Part shown: piece by piece, positions 45,778-55,085 of the stretch
How positions within the stretch are numbered: the stretch's first letter is position 1
Layout of the letters: the number at the start of each line of letters is the position of its first letter
Assembly (NCBI RefSeq): GCF_023101085.1
Contig: NZ_CP064703.1
Location: 2,542,001-2,606,000 of the forward strand
Origin: Bradyrhizobium sp. 170
Lineage (GTDB): Bacteria > Pseudomonadota > Alphaproteobacteria > Rhizobiales > Xanthobacteraceae
Length of the DNA stretch: 64,000 bases
Direction: 5' to 3'
Notes under the pieces: model-generated
What the model was told of the DNA's origin: nothing
The model's input: only the letters and a program-made list of their open reading frames with translations
The model's database searches: none
Made by a program: the position numbers and the translations under genes

Positions 45778-46332
45778 TCATTCCACTCCCGGGATCGGGT
45801 ACTGTTTCAGTACCTCTTTGTAATAGGGTTCGTTGTCGATCTTCATCGTCGCCAGCACGCGGACCACGGCGCAGTAGAAGGCGATGGTGAGCACGAGGTC
45901 GACCATTTGCTCGTCGGAGAGCGCCCGCTTGATCTCGGCGAATGTCGCCTCCGACATCGCGAGTTCCCGCACCATTTCGCGGGCGCCGCGCAGGATCAGC
46001 TTCGCCAGCGGCTCGAGTTTCGAGGGCTTGCCCTCGGTCTCGGCTATCAGGCCTTCGATATCATCATCGGTGACGCCGAATTCCTTGCCGATCTTCACGT
46101 GGTGGGTGAACTCGTATTCGGATTTCTCCATCCAGCCGACCTGGAGGATCGCCAGTTCACGCAGGCGCGGGTCGAGCTTGCTATTGAAGCGGATGTAGCC
46201 GCCGATGCCGTTGAAGGCGCGGGCCATGTCGGGTGAGTTCACCAACAGCTTGTGCAAGTTGGTGTTGCGCTTGAGCATGTCGCGGTATTCGGGGGCGACC
46301 TGGTCGGCTTCGAGATAGGGCAGGCGAGCCAT
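45778..46332 (-). CDS. Carboxymuconolactone decarboxylase family protein
   Basis: A 184-residue AhpD-fold protein: PRLRELAILQVGWMEKSEYE, then FTHHVKIGKEFGVTDDDIEG. The redox CxxC of AhpD is missing and replaced by an E-x-x-x-HH arrangement, as in many CMD-like hydrolases or dehydrogenase partners of catabolic clusters. It lies between the SDR and the dehydratase-like gene on the minus strand. The reaction is unknown. Confidence 0.85.
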   Translation of the reverse strand: MARLPYLEADQVAPEYRDMLKRNTNLHKLLVNSPDMARAFNGIGGYIRFNSKLDPRLRELAILQVGWMEKSEYEFTHHVKIGKEFGVTDDDIEGLIAETEGKPSKLEPLAKLILRGAREMVRELAMSEATFAEIKRALSDEQMVDLVLTIAFYCAVVRVLATMKIDNEPYYKEVLKQYPIPGVE

Positions 46333-46372
46333 TTTGTTGTTGTCCTTGTTGGCGATAGCGGATCGGGCTCAC

Positions 46373-47314
46373 CTAGCCATAGAGCGCTTTGTGCTCCCGC
46401 TCGTAATCGGCGTAGGAATCTTTGATGCTGGCCATGTTCAAGAGCATGGTTGCTACGGCAGTATCGTCTTTCGCGAACACGGTCGTGCGTACCCATACAC
46501 TTTCCGTGCGGCGGCTGCCGCTGAGCGCGACGACCTCACGTTCGGTGGAATAGCTCTCGCCTGCGAATAGCGGCCCGCGCAGCAGGCGGATTTCCTGATC
46601 GGCGAACAGCCCAACCGCCGGCCCACGGACCGGCAGCCGGTCCTCACGCGCGCGGTACTGAAACAGCACGCTCAGCATCTCCATGGGAATGATCGCCCGT
46701 CCCCAGGGATTGAGCTCCTGCGAGTAATACGCCGAAGGCTCGGTGATGACCTTCAGCTTCTGCTCAAGCGAAAACGGATAGAGATCGCCCATGTGCTGGT
46801 CGAAATCCATCTTCACCGTCTGGCGCGGTGTCTTCATGCCGACCTTGAGGTCGGCGAGAATGACGGGATCGGCCAGCGGCTTCAGTTCGCCGAGCCGGCG
46901 GCTCAACGCGGTTTCCGTCACGTCGCCGACCGACGCAGTGCCGCGCAAGATTTCGGTGCCGTCGCGCTTGGTCATGCCGATCGCGCAAGTCCTCTCGCCC
47001 GGCTTCGGCTTTTCGATATTGGCCTGCACCTCCTCGCCCTCGAAGGCGGGGTTGCGGTAATGGGCCGACAGGCATCCGGTCTCGAACCAGGCCTGGCCCC
47101 AGATCCGCTCGCACAACGGCGCGAACTGGCTGAAATGGGTCGGGCCCTCGATGGTGCCGCCCTGAAAGCCGAGCTTTTGCGCGGTGGCATCGTCGTGGAT
47201 CGAGGCGTGGGAGTCATAGACCTGCGTGTGAAGCATCTGCTTCGGGCTGCGCCACGGCCCCACCAGCAGATTGCCGCTTTCCAATATCTCGGTCGTGAAC
47301 GCCGCTTCTGTCAT
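46373..47314 (-). CDS. Hot-dog fold protein (MaoC/FAS1-type dehydratase-like)
   Basis: About 313 residues built from two hot-dog halves: VGPWRSPKQMLHTQVYDSHA, GFQGGTIEGPTHFSQFAPLC and GQAWFETGCLSAHYRNPAFE in the first, and a second half with AIIPMEMLSVLFQYRARED, then GLFADQEIRLLRGPLFAGES. Such tandem domains are found in acyl-CoA or hydroxyacyl hydratases; the catalytic Asp/His pair is not obvious. ATG at 47314, with GTG one codon earlier as alternative. First gene of the minus-strand dehydratase-CMD-SDR set. Confidence 0.75.
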   Translation of the reverse strand: MTEAAFTTEILESGNLLVGPWRSPKQMLHTQVYDSHASIHDDATAQKLGFQGGTIEGPTHFSQFAPLCERIWGQAWFETGCLSAHYRNPAFEGEEVQANIEKPKPGERTCAIGMTKRDGTEILRGTASVGDVTETALSRRLGELKPLADPVILADLKVGMKTPRQTVKMDFDQHMGDLYPFSLEQKLKVITEPSAYYSQELNPWGRAIIPMEMLSVLFQYRAREDRLPVRGPAVGLFADQEIRLLRGPLFAGESYSTEREVVALSGSRRTESVWVRTTVFAKDDTAVATMLLNMASIKDSYADYEREHKALYG

Positions 47315-47510
47315 CACTGGTGTCTCCCTTTGCTCGACAGCGTTTCAAAGAAGGCGGATTTCGGCAAGAGGCGGCCTGATCCACAAGACAAGCGAGATAT
47401 GTCCTGTGGCCATGAATTCACGCTGGGCACGCATAGCAAAACCGGTGCATTCTGTTCGCAATTAGACCGGTTCAAAATAACCGGCGGAACGTGCGACGGG
47501 GAGCGGACGA

Positions 47511-50500
47511 ATGGCGTTGATGGAAGTTGGGCTGGACGACAAATATCGTCTGGATGCGAAGCGCATATTCCTCTCCGGTACGCAGGCGCTGGTCCGCCTT
47601 CCGATGTTGCAGCGCGAACGCGACCGCGCCGCAGGGCTCAACACCGCCGGCTTCATCTCCGGATACCGCGGCTCGCCGCTCGGCATGTACGACCACGCGC
47701 TGTGGCGCGCCAAAACCTTCCTCAAGCAGCATGACATCGAGTTCGCCCCCGGTCTCAACGAGGACCTGGCGGCCACCGCCGTGTGGGGCAGCCAGCAGGT
47801 CGGCATGTTCCCCGGCGCCAAGGTCGATGGCGTATTCGGCATCTGGTATGGCAAGGGCCCCGGCGTCGACCGCTCGATGGATGCGCTCAAGCACGCCAAC
47901 TCGGCCGGCACCTCGCCGAACGGCGGCGTGATTGCGCTCGCCGGCGACGACCATGGCTGCCAGTCCTCGACGCTCGCCCATCAGAGCGAGCAGGTGTTTG
48001 CCGCAGCATTGATGCCGGTGGTCAACCCGGCGACGCTGCAGGATTATCTCGATCTCGGCATTTTGGGCTTTGCGCTGTCGCGCTACTCAAGTTGCTGGGT
48101 CGGCTTCAAGGCGATTTCGGAGACCGTTGAAAGCTCGGCTTCGATCGTCAGCGATCCCGATCGCATCAAGATCATTTTGCCCGATGATTTCGAAATGCCG
48201 CCGGGCGGGCTTTCCATCCGCTGGCCGGACGCGCCGATGGAGCAGGAGCGGCGGCTGCATGGCCCGAAAATGCAGGCGGTGGCGGCGTTCACGCGCGTCA
48301 ATCGCTTCGACCGCATCGTGCTGGATTCCAAGCCGGCGCGGCTCGGCATCATGGCGACCGGCAAGGCCTATCTCGATCTGCGGCAGGCGCTGGCCGACCT
48401 CGGCATTACCGACGCCGAGGCGCAGGCGCTGGGCTTGCGCATCTACAAGGTCGCGCTGACCTGGCCGCTGGAGGAATCCGGCGCACGCGCGTTCGCGGAA
48501 GGTTTGCAAGATGTTCTCGTGGTCGAGGAGAAGCGCGGCTTCATCGAGGACCAGCTCCTGCGCATTCTTTATAATGTAGATGCGTCGAAGCGACCGTCGG
48601 TGGTCGGCAAGCGCGATGAGAGCGGCGCGCCGCTTTTGCCGAGCGAAGGCGAGTTGACGCCGACCATGGTGGCGGCGGCGGTCGTGGCGCGGTTGCGAAA
48701 ACTCGGCCATCGCAGCCCGGGGCTGGAGCAGCGTCTCGCAAAACTCGAAGCGTTCGACCGGCCGGCGGAAGGCGTCGGCGCGGCAAAGCTGCAGCGCACG
48801 CCGTATTTCTGCTCGGGCTGTCCCCACAACACCTCGACCAAGATCCCCGAGGGCAGCCGCGCCATGGCCGGCATCGGTTGCCACGGCATGGCGCTGTCGG
48901 TGCCGAACCGCCGCACGCAGACCATCTCGCATATGGGCGCGGAAGGCGTCAGCTGGATCGGGCAGGCGCCGTTCACCAGTGAAGCGCACGTGTTCCAGAA
49001 TCTCGGCGATGGCACCTACACCCATTCCGGCCTGCTGGCGGTCCGTGCAGCGGCGGCCGCCGGCGTCAACATCACCTACAAGATCCTCTACAACGATGCG
49101 GTGGCGATGACCGGCGGCCAGCCGGCCGAGGGTGGGCTGACGGTGTCGCAGATCGCGCACCAGGTTTCGGCGGAAGGCGCCAAACGCCTCGTCATCGTCT
49201 CCGACGATCCCGAAAAATATCCCAGCAATTACTTCCCGGTAGGCGCGACTGTTCATCACCGCCGCGAACTCGACGCGGTGCAGAAGGAGCTGCGCGAGGT
49301 CAAGGGCCTTACGGTTCTGATCTACGACCAGACCTGTGCGGCGGAAAAGCGCCGGCGTCGGAAGCGCGGGCTCTATCCGGATCCGCCGAAGCGCGTTTTC
49401 ATCAACGAGCACGTCTGCGAGGGCTGCGGCGATTGCTCGTCGGCTTCCAACTGCGTCTCGGTGCAGCCGCTGGAAACCGAATTCGGCCGCAAGCGGCGGA
49501 TCGACCAATCGAACTGCAACAAGGACTTTTCCTGCATCGAGGGCTTTTGCCCGAGCTTTGTCACCGTGCATGGTGGCAAGCTGAGGAAGGCCGATCGTAC
49601 CGCGGCCGATCCGTCGGCACTGTTCGCCGATCTGCCGCTGCCGGCCACACCGGCGCTCGATGGCGCCTACAACATCCTCGTCACCGGCATCGGCGGCACC
49701 GGCGTCATCACCATCGGCGCGCTGCTCGGCATGGCCGCCCATGTCGAGGGCCTGGCGTGCTCGACGCTCGACTTCACAGGGTTATCGCAGAAGAACGGCG
49801 CGGTCATGAGCCATGTCCGCATCGCGCCCGAGGCGGACGATCTCGCAACTGTCCGCATCGCGCCGGGCGGGGCCAACCTCATCCTCGGCTGCGACATCGT
49901 GGTGGCCACCAGCATCCCGGCGTTGAGCCGGGCCGAGCGCGGCGTGACGCGCGCGATCGTCAATGCCGACCTGTTGCCGACGGCAAGCTTCGTCATCAAT
50001 CCCGACATCGATTTCGAGGCGGGGACGATGCGGGAGTCGCTCAATGAAGCCGTCAGCGCCTCGGACCTCGACATCCTCGATGCCACCGGGCTTGCCACCG
50101 CGCTGATGGGCGACAGCATCGCCACCAACGCCTTCATGCTCGGTTTTGCGTTCCAGCGCGGCGCGATTCCTCTTTCGCTGGAGGCGATCATGAAGGCGAT
50201 CGACCTCAACGGTGCGGCGATCGACATGAACAAGCTGGCGTTCTCCTGGGGCCGGCTCGCCGCGCACGATCTGCAGCGCGTCGTCAGCGCGGCGCGCTTC
50301 AAGAGTTCGGGCGCGGCGCCGGTCAAGCGCACGCTCGATGAGAGCATCGCGTTCCGCGCCAAGTTCCTGACGGACTATCAGAATGAGGCCTATTCGAAGC
50401 GCTATCTTTCGGAAGTCGCGCGGGTTCGCGCCGCGGAAGCCAAGGGCGCACCCGGCTCGCATGACCTCACCGAGGCCTTTGCAAAGGGCCTGTTCAAGCT

Positions 50501-50984
50501 GATGGCCTACAAGGACGAGTACGAAGTCGCCCGGCTTTACTCGGACGGTGAGTTTGCCAGGGTGCTGAAGGAGCAGTTCGACGGCGACCCCAGCGTCAAG
50601 GTCAGCCTTGCGCCACCGCTGCTGGCGTCGCGCGACAAGGTGACCGGGCATTTGCGCAAGCGCGAGTTCGGCTCCTGGATTTTTCGCGGGTTCGAACTCC
50701 TGACGCGGTTCAAGTTCCTGCGCGGAACTGCGTTCGATCCGTTCGGTTACACGGCCGAACGCCGGATGGAGCGCGCATTGCCCGGCGAGTATTCCGCTGT
50801 CATCTTCCGCCACCTCGACAAGGCGAAGCCGCAGGACTGGCCGCGTCTGGTGGCGCTGGCCAAGTCAGCGGAACTCGTTCGCGGCTACGGCCACATCAAG
50901 GAAGCCAATGTCGTGAAGTTCCGCGGAGAATGCGCGCGCGTGGAGGCTGCGATCGGCCAGCCGGTGGCGCAGGCCGCTGAGTAA
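47511..50984 (+). CDS. Indolepyruvate ferredoxin oxidoreductase, fused alpha-beta-type
   Basis: A 1157-residue fused 2-ketoacid oxidoreductase. The N-terminal pyrimidine-binding/ketoacid domain has TAGFISGYRGSPLGMYDHAL. The central ThDP domain has CPHNTSTKIPEGSRAMAGIG and LYNDAVAMTGGQPAEG. A ferredoxin-like cluster site has CEGCGDCSSASNC with NKDFSCIEGFCPSF, and the gamma domain contains VTGIGGTGVITIGALLGMAA. It oxidises aryl-pyruvates to aryl-acetyl-CoA, donating electrons to ferredoxin. It is divergent from the dehydratase-CMD-SDR genes, which suggests aromatic amino acid or aryl-keto acid breakdown. Confidence 0.92.
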   Translation: MALMEVGLDDKYRLDAKRIFLSGTQALVRLPMLQRERDRAAGLNTAGFISGYRGSPLGMYDHALWRAKTFLKQHDIEFAPGLNEDLAATAVWGSQQVGMFPGAKVDGVFGIWYGKGPGVDRSMDALKHANSAGTSPNGGVIALAGDDHGCQSSTLAHQSEQVFAAALMPVVNPATLQDYLDLGILGFALSRYSSCWVGFKAISETVESSASIVSDPDRIKIILPDDFEMPPGGLSIRWPDAPMEQERRLHGPKMQAVAAFTRVNRFDRIVLDSKPARLGIMATGKAYLDLRQALADLGITDAEAQALGLRIYKVALTWPLEESGARAFAEGLQDVLVVEEKRGFIEDQLLRILYNVDASKRPSVVGKRDESGAPLLPSEGELTPTMVAAAVVARLRKLGHRSPGLEQRLAKLEAFDRPAEGVGAAKLQRTPYFCSGCPHNTSTKIPEGSRAMAGIGCHGMALSVPNRRTQTISHMGAEGVSWIGQAPFTSEAHVFQNLGDGTYTHSGLLAVRAAAAAGVNITYKILYNDAVAMTGGQPAEGGLTVSQIAHQVSAEGAKRLVIVSDDPEKYPSNYFPVGATVHHRRELDAVQKELREVKGLTVLIYDQTCAAEKRRRRKRGLYPDPPKRVFINEHVCEGCGDCSSASNCVSVQPLETEFGRKRRIDQSNCNKDFSCIEGFCPSFVTVHGGKLRKADRTAADPSALFADLPLPATPALDGAYNILVTGIGGTGVITIGALLGMAAHVEGLACSTLDFTGLSQKNGAVMSHVRIAPEADDLATVRIAPGGANLILGCDIVVATSIPALSRAERGVTRAIVNADLLPTASFVINPDIDFEAGTMRESLNEAVSASDLDILDATGLATALMGDSIATNAFMLGFAFQRGAIPLSLEAIMKAIDLNGAAIDMNKLAFSWGRLAAHDLQRVVSAARFKSSGAAPVKRTLDESIAFRAKFLTDYQNEAYSKRYLSEVARVRAAEAKGAPGSHDLTEAFAKGLFKLMAYKDEYEVARLYSDGEFARVLKEQFDGDPSVKVSLAPPLLASRDKVTGHLRKREFGSWIFRGFELLTRFKFLRGTAFDPFGYTAERRMERALPGEYSAVIFRHLDKAKPQDWPRLVALAKSAELVRGYGHIKEANVVKFRGECARVEAAIGQPVAQAAE

Positions 50985-50989
50985 GGGTT

Positions 50990-51013
50990 GTTCACCTGGC
51001 ACGTGAACTTTTT
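50990..51013 (+). terminator. Intrinsic terminator
   Basis: A six-pair stem GTTCAC/GTGAAC with a seven-base loop is followed by TTTTT, five bases after the stop of the indolepyruvate oxidoreductase gene. Confidence 0.6.
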
Positions 51014-51128
51014 CACGGCAGGGATCATTTACCGGTAACCCTGCGGGCGCGAACGGCTGGAATTGTCCGGCCGGCTCCCTACATGATGGCCGTTCATACA
51101 CTCTTTGGTTGATTTCAGGAGGCCTGCG

Positions 51129-51539
51129 ATGGTCCTGAAAAGCGCTTTTGCGGCAGCACTTTGCACGGGGCTCCTGATGTTGGGCAGCGCCGCGGTGGCT
51201 GACGAGTACCGTGCAGGCGAGTTCCTCGGCCTCGATCCTTCCCAAGCCCTGCTCTCGCCGAAGCGTTTAGGCCCTGAGACGCAGTTCGCCCCGGTCCGGA
51301 TCGAGGCGAGAGCCGACCGCAAGCCGGTGAAAACGGAGCGCGTGGTCGTTCCGAAGGTGGCCGCGCCCAAGACTCAGCCCAGGACTCATGTAGCGCATGA
51401 GCGCGCCGGAAAACCGCGCGGCGCGGCCCGCGCAAAACTGGCGCGGCGTCATACCAATCCGCTCGACGCGCAGGCGCTCGACACCCGGATCCAGACCTGG
51501 CCGTGCCAGTCCGGCGGCATCTGCGGCTGGCAGCGGTAG
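51129..51539 (+). CDS. Secreted basic hypothetical protein
   Basis: A 136-residue protein with a signal peptide (MVLKSAFAAALCTGLLMLGSAAVA, then DEYRAGE). The mature part has a charged Lys/Arg/Pro-rich middle (KTERVVVPKVAAPKTQPRTH) and two Cys near the C-terminus (WPCQSGGICGWQR). It is probably periplasmic or cell-surface; no known family. The frame is open from 51105. Confidence 0.72.
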   Translation: MVLKSAFAAALCTGLLMLGSAAVADEYRAGEFLGLDPSQALLSPKRLGPETQFAPVRIEARADRKPVKTERVVVPKVAAPKTQPRTHVAHERAGKPRGAARAKLARRHTNPLDAQALDTRIQTWPCQSGGICGWQR

Positions 51540-51555
51540 TATTTGTTCGTAGTTC

Positions 51556-51641
51556 GCAGGGTGGGCAAAGCGAAGCGTGCCCACCATTGACGCCAACGAA
51601 CTCGGAGAGATGGTGGGCACGCTGCGCTTTGCCCACCCTAC
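51556..51641. repeat. Hairpin repeat family A, copy 3
   Basis: Inverted arms with the same core as copies 1 and 2. It lies between two plus-strand genes (the secreted basic protein and phoD), so it is not confined to convergent gaps. Confidence 0.88.
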
Positions 51642-51736
51642 GATTCCCCATCACGTCATCCACCTGTCGTAAAACCTTCGGCCCACATTCAAATTGCTCG
51701 GGCACACCTTCGTCGTGATTCGACGAGGGTGCTTCG

Positions 51737-53338
51737 ATGCCGATTGCGATACGCGCCGGGCAAGGCTCGAACAAACAAGGCTTGAGCCGGCGTCAATTAC
51801 TGGTCCGCTCCGCTGCAACAATTGCCGTTGCCGGTCTCGGCAGCCTCGCCAGACCTTACCTCAGCCGCGCCGCGGATCGGCCGCTCATCCCGAGCGGCAT
51901 TCAATCGGGCGACGTCTCGGCCAACTCCGCGGTGATCTGGGCGCGCGCCGATCGGCCGGCGCGGATGCAGGTGGAATGTTCTGTTGTCGAGAGCTTCAAG
52001 ACCGTCATTCGCTCCGTTACCGCCGACGCATTGCCGGACAGCGACTTCGTCTCAAAAGTCCTGCTCGATGGCCTTCCGGCGGGGCAGGACATTTTCTATC
52101 GCGTGCGCTTCGACGATATCAGCGAGAGCGGCATCGAAGGCGAGACGCAGGTCGGGCATTTCCGAACCGCGCCCACCGCGCGAAGCAATATTTCGTTCGT
52201 GTGGTCGGGCGATACCGCTGGCCAGGGCTGGGGCATCGATCCCTCGCGCGGCGGCATGCGGACCTACCGCACCATGTTCGACAACCGTCCGGACTTCTTC
52301 ATCCATTCCGGCGACCACATCTATGCCGATTGCCCGGTGGAACGCGAACTGAAACTGCCCAATGGCGAGATCTGGCGCAACATCGTCACCGAACAGAAGT
52401 CCGTGGTGGCGCACAGCCTCGAACAGTACCGCGCCAACTACAAATATAATCTGCTCGACGACAATCTGCGCGCCTTCAACGCCGAGGTGCCGATGTTCGC
52501 GCAATGGGACGATCATGAGGTGACCAATGACTGGTCGCCGGTCGGCACGGCCGACGAGACCGGCTATGCCGAGGACGGCTCTTCGCTTCTGGTGGCGCGG
52601 GCGCGCCGCGCGTTCCATGAATTCATGCCGATGCGCGCGACGCCGGCGCATGACGGCCGCATCTATCGCAAGATCGCCTATGGTCCGCTGCTCGACGTGT
52701 TCATGATCGACATGCGCAGCTACCGCGATTCCAGCTTTAACAAGCGCGACGACCACAGCGAGACCCGCATCCTTGGCGCGGCTCAAGTGGCGTGGCTGAA
52801 GCGCGAACTGGTGGCCTCCGATGCGACATGGAAGGTGATTGCCGCCGACATGCCGATCGGCCTGGTCAGCGAGGATGCCATCGCACTCGGCGACGGGCCG
52901 CCGGAGCGGCGCGAGCATGAGATTGCCGATCTGCTGTCGTTCATGAAGCGCGCCGGCATCCGCAACACGGTGTGGCTGACCGCCGACATGCATTACACGG
53001 CCGCGCATCATTACGATGCGAATCGCGCGGCCTATCAGGATTTCGAACCGTTCTGGGAGTTCGTCTCCGGCCCCTTACATGCGGGCACCTGGGCGCCGGC
53101 CCCGCTCGACAATACATTCGGGCCGAAAGCGATGTTCCAGAAGGGCTGCAGCGCGGAGCAGGGCGAGAATCTCGCCCCCTGTTTCGGCCTGCAGTTTTTC
53201 GGCCGCGTCGATATCGACGGCAAAACCGAAGTGATGACCGTGACGTTGAAGGACGTCGACAACCGCGACCTCTGGTCGGTCGATATCGAGCCCCGTCCGG
53301 ACGCGCGGCCCGGCCGGATCATGGCGCAGCATATCTGA
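51737..53338 (+). CDS. phoD: Alkaline phosphatase D family protein
   Basis: A 533-residue PhoD-type phosphodiesterase/phosphatase. A twin-arginine leader (LSRRQLLVRSAATIAVAGLG) fits Tat export. The N-terminal beta domain is IPSGIQSGDVSANSAVIWAR; the catalytic domain has SFVWSGDTAG, FFIHSGDHIYADCP, MFAQWDDHEVTNDW and LTADMHYTAAHHY, giving Fe/Ca ligands. It hydrolyses phosphate esters in the periplasm. No Pho-box was identified by eye. It precedes the HbpS/GlcG-Gfo-Bug set on the same strand. Confidence 0.9.
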   Translation: MPIAIRAGQGSNKQGLSRRQLLVRSAATIAVAGLGSLARPYLSRAADRPLIPSGIQSGDVSANSAVIWARADRPARMQVECSVVESFKTVIRSVTADALPDSDFVSKVLLDGLPAGQDIFYRVRFDDISESGIEGETQVGHFRTAPTARSNISFVWSGDTAGQGWGIDPSRGGMRTYRTMFDNRPDFFIHSGDHIYADCPVERELKLPNGEIWRNIVTEQKSVVAHSLEQYRANYKYNLLDDNLRAFNAEVPMFAQWDDHEVTNDWSPVGTADETGYAEDGSSLLVARARRAFHEFMPMRATPAHDGRIYRKIAYGPLLDVFMIDMRSYRDSSFNKRDDHSETRILGAAQVAWLKRELVASDATWKVIAADMPIGLVSEDAIALGDGPPERREHEIADLLSFMKRAGIRNTVWLTADMHYTAAHHYDANRAAYQDFEPFWEFVSGPLHAGTWAPAPLDNTFGPKAMFQKGCSAEQGENLAPCFGLQFFGRVDIDGKTEVMTVTLKDVDNRDLWSVDIEPRPDARPGRIMAQHI

Positions 53339-53525
53339 CGCGTTCGACCGGGAGACCGTCGGCACGGAATCCTCGTACCTTCCATGTTCGCGCCGCATAG
53401 TTCGGATAGGTTTGCCTCGCCGGCGAGCGGGTTGCAAAATCGCATCTGGAAGTTGCGTATTATTTCTTGAAGGAGGCGCTGCGGTAGCGCACACTTCGCC
53501 TGTCCTTTCCGACCGGAGCGCCGCC

Positions 53526-53966
53526 ATGTTTGTCGCCGAGAGCAAGCGCCTGACGCATCAGGGCGCGAAGAGGATCATGTCGACGGCGATGGAATTGGCC
53601 GGCCAGGCCGGAACCGCGATCTCCTGCGCCATCGTGGATGCCGGTGGGCATGTGATCCTGATCGAACGAATGGACGGCGGTCGCTTCCATACCGTGCACT
53701 CCAGCACCACCAAGGCGGTTTGCGCCGCGTCGAACCGGCGCCCGACCACGGCCAAAGGCGCCGCCGGCCAGGACCTCGACGTGAGCCATGCGATCGGACT
53801 TGCGCTCGCCGCCGGACCGGAGCGGTGGACAGCCATGGAAGGCGGCGTGCCGGTGCTGGTTGACCGCCAATGTATCGGCGGCGTCGGCGTAAGCGGCGGT
53901 GATTGGGAGACCGATTTGCGGATCGCCAAGCTGGCCGTCGAGTCGATCGGCGCGAGTTGGGAATGA
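53526..53966 (+). CDS. HbpS/GlcG family protein
   Basis: A 146-residue protein of the heme-binding/GlcG family: RIMSTAMELAGQAGTAISCA, then VDAGGHVILIERMDGGRFHT, and GGVPVLVDRQCIGGVGVSGG. The family (DUF336) forms oligomers that bind heme or cofactors and often sit beside catabolic genes. ATG at 53526 places the conserved helix at the N-terminus; the frame extends to 53412. It lies 66 bases before the Gfo/Idh gene. Confidence 0.85.
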   Translation: MFVAESKRLTHQGAKRIMSTAMELAGQAGTAISCAIVDAGGHVILIERMDGGRFHTVHSSTTKAVCAASNRRPTTAKGAAGQDLDVSHAIGLALAAGPERWTAMEGGVPVLVDRQCIGGVGVSGGDWETDLRIAKLAVESIGASWE

Positions 53967-54032
53967 CATCGTAGGGACCGAAGCCTGCCGATGAAATCGG
54001 CCGTGCGGCAAGGTCTTGGGGAGGGCAAAGTG

Positions 54033-55085
54033 ATGAGTGCCGATCCGCTCCGCGTGGCCTGTATCGGGATGGGATGGTGGTCCGACGTTCTGGCGGATGC
54101 CATCCAGCGTTCGGGCAAGCTCGAGATCCGAAGCTGCTACACGCGGTCCGAGGACAAGCGCAACAATTTCGCGGCAAAATACCGCTGCCGGCCGGCCGCG
54201 AGCTACGAGGCGCTGCTGGCCGATGCCGAGATCGAGGCGATTATCAACACGACGCCGAACGATGTGCATCTGGCGACGACCCGTGCTGCCGCAGCCGCCG
54301 GCAAGCACGTCTTTCTGGACAAGCCGATCGCCAACAGCATCGCGGACGGCCGCGCCATCACCGAGGCCTGCCGCAAGGCGGGCGTGGTCCTGGCGCTCGG
54401 CTATCAGCGGCGGCGCGAGAGCCATTTCCGCTACATCAAACAGCAGATCGACGCCGGCCGGTTCGGCAGGCTCGTCAACGCCGAGGCGAACATCAGCCGC
54501 GACCGCCTCGGCAAGGTCGATCTCACCTCCTGGCGCTACCAGGCCGCGGGCATGCCGGGCGGCGTGATGCTGCAGATCGGGATCCACTACATCGACGTGC
54601 TCGCATATTTGATAGGGCCGATCCATGTGGTGTCCGCACAGTCGGCGCAACTGGTGCTGCCCGGCGACAATCCTGATGTCGCGAGCCTGATCCTGCAGCA
54701 TGAGAATGGCGCGCTTTCGACGCTGAACGCAAGCTACGCCTCGGCGTCCGAGTACTACCTGATGAATGTCTACGGCAAGGACCAGACGGCCTACTACGAC
54801 CTGCACAACGGGCTCCGGCTGCTGAGGCGCGGTGAAAGCCAGCCGGTCGCGGTACCATGCGCAAGCAACGACACCCTGGTCGAGGAGCTGGAGGAATTTG
54901 CCGACGCGGCGCGCGGGCAGCGCGAGCACGAGGTCGGGGGCGAGGAGGCGACGCGATCGCTGGCCGTGGTACGCGCCGGCATTCTCTCGGCGATTGAAGG
55001 ACGTGGGGTCGAGGTTGCGGAAATATTGAACGGTGATGCGAAAAATGTGACGGCGCAGCAGCACGGACAGGAGCGCGCGTTATGA
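54033..55085 (+). CDS. Gfo/Idh/MocA family oxidoreductase
   Basis: A 350-residue NAD(P)-dependent oxidoreductase. N-terminal Rossmann motif VACIGMGWWSDVLADAIQ, then INTTPNDVHLATTRAAAAAG, the catalytic Lys in VFLDKPIANS, and a C-terminal domain with TSWRYQAAGMPGGVMLQIG, GIHYIDVLAYLIG with the active His. Substrates in this family are sugars, inositols or related cyclic compounds. GGAGGGC precedes the ATG at 54033. It overlaps the Bug gene by four bases. Confidence 0.9.
   Translation: MSADPLRVACIGMGWWSDVLADAIQRSGKLEIRSCYTRSEDKRNNFAAKYRCRPAASYEALLADAEIEAIINTTPNDVHLATTRAAAAAGKHVFLDKPIANSIADGRAITEACRKAGVVLALGYQRRRESHFRYIKQQIDAGRFGRLVNAEANISRDRLGKVDLTSWRYQAAGMPGGVMLQIGIHYIDVLAYLIGPIHVVSAQSAQLVLPGDNPDVASLILQHENGALSTLNASYASASEYYLMNVYGKDQTAYYDLHNGLRLLRRGESQPVAVPCASNDTLVEELEEFADAARGQREHEVGGEEATRSLAVVRAGILSAIEGRGVEVAEILNGDAKNVTAQQHGQERAL

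Noticed and set aside
48087..49742. A 551-codon minus-strand frame inside the indolepyruvate oxidoreductase gene
   Set aside because: It is an antisense shadow of a gene with unmistakable ThDP and cluster motifs.
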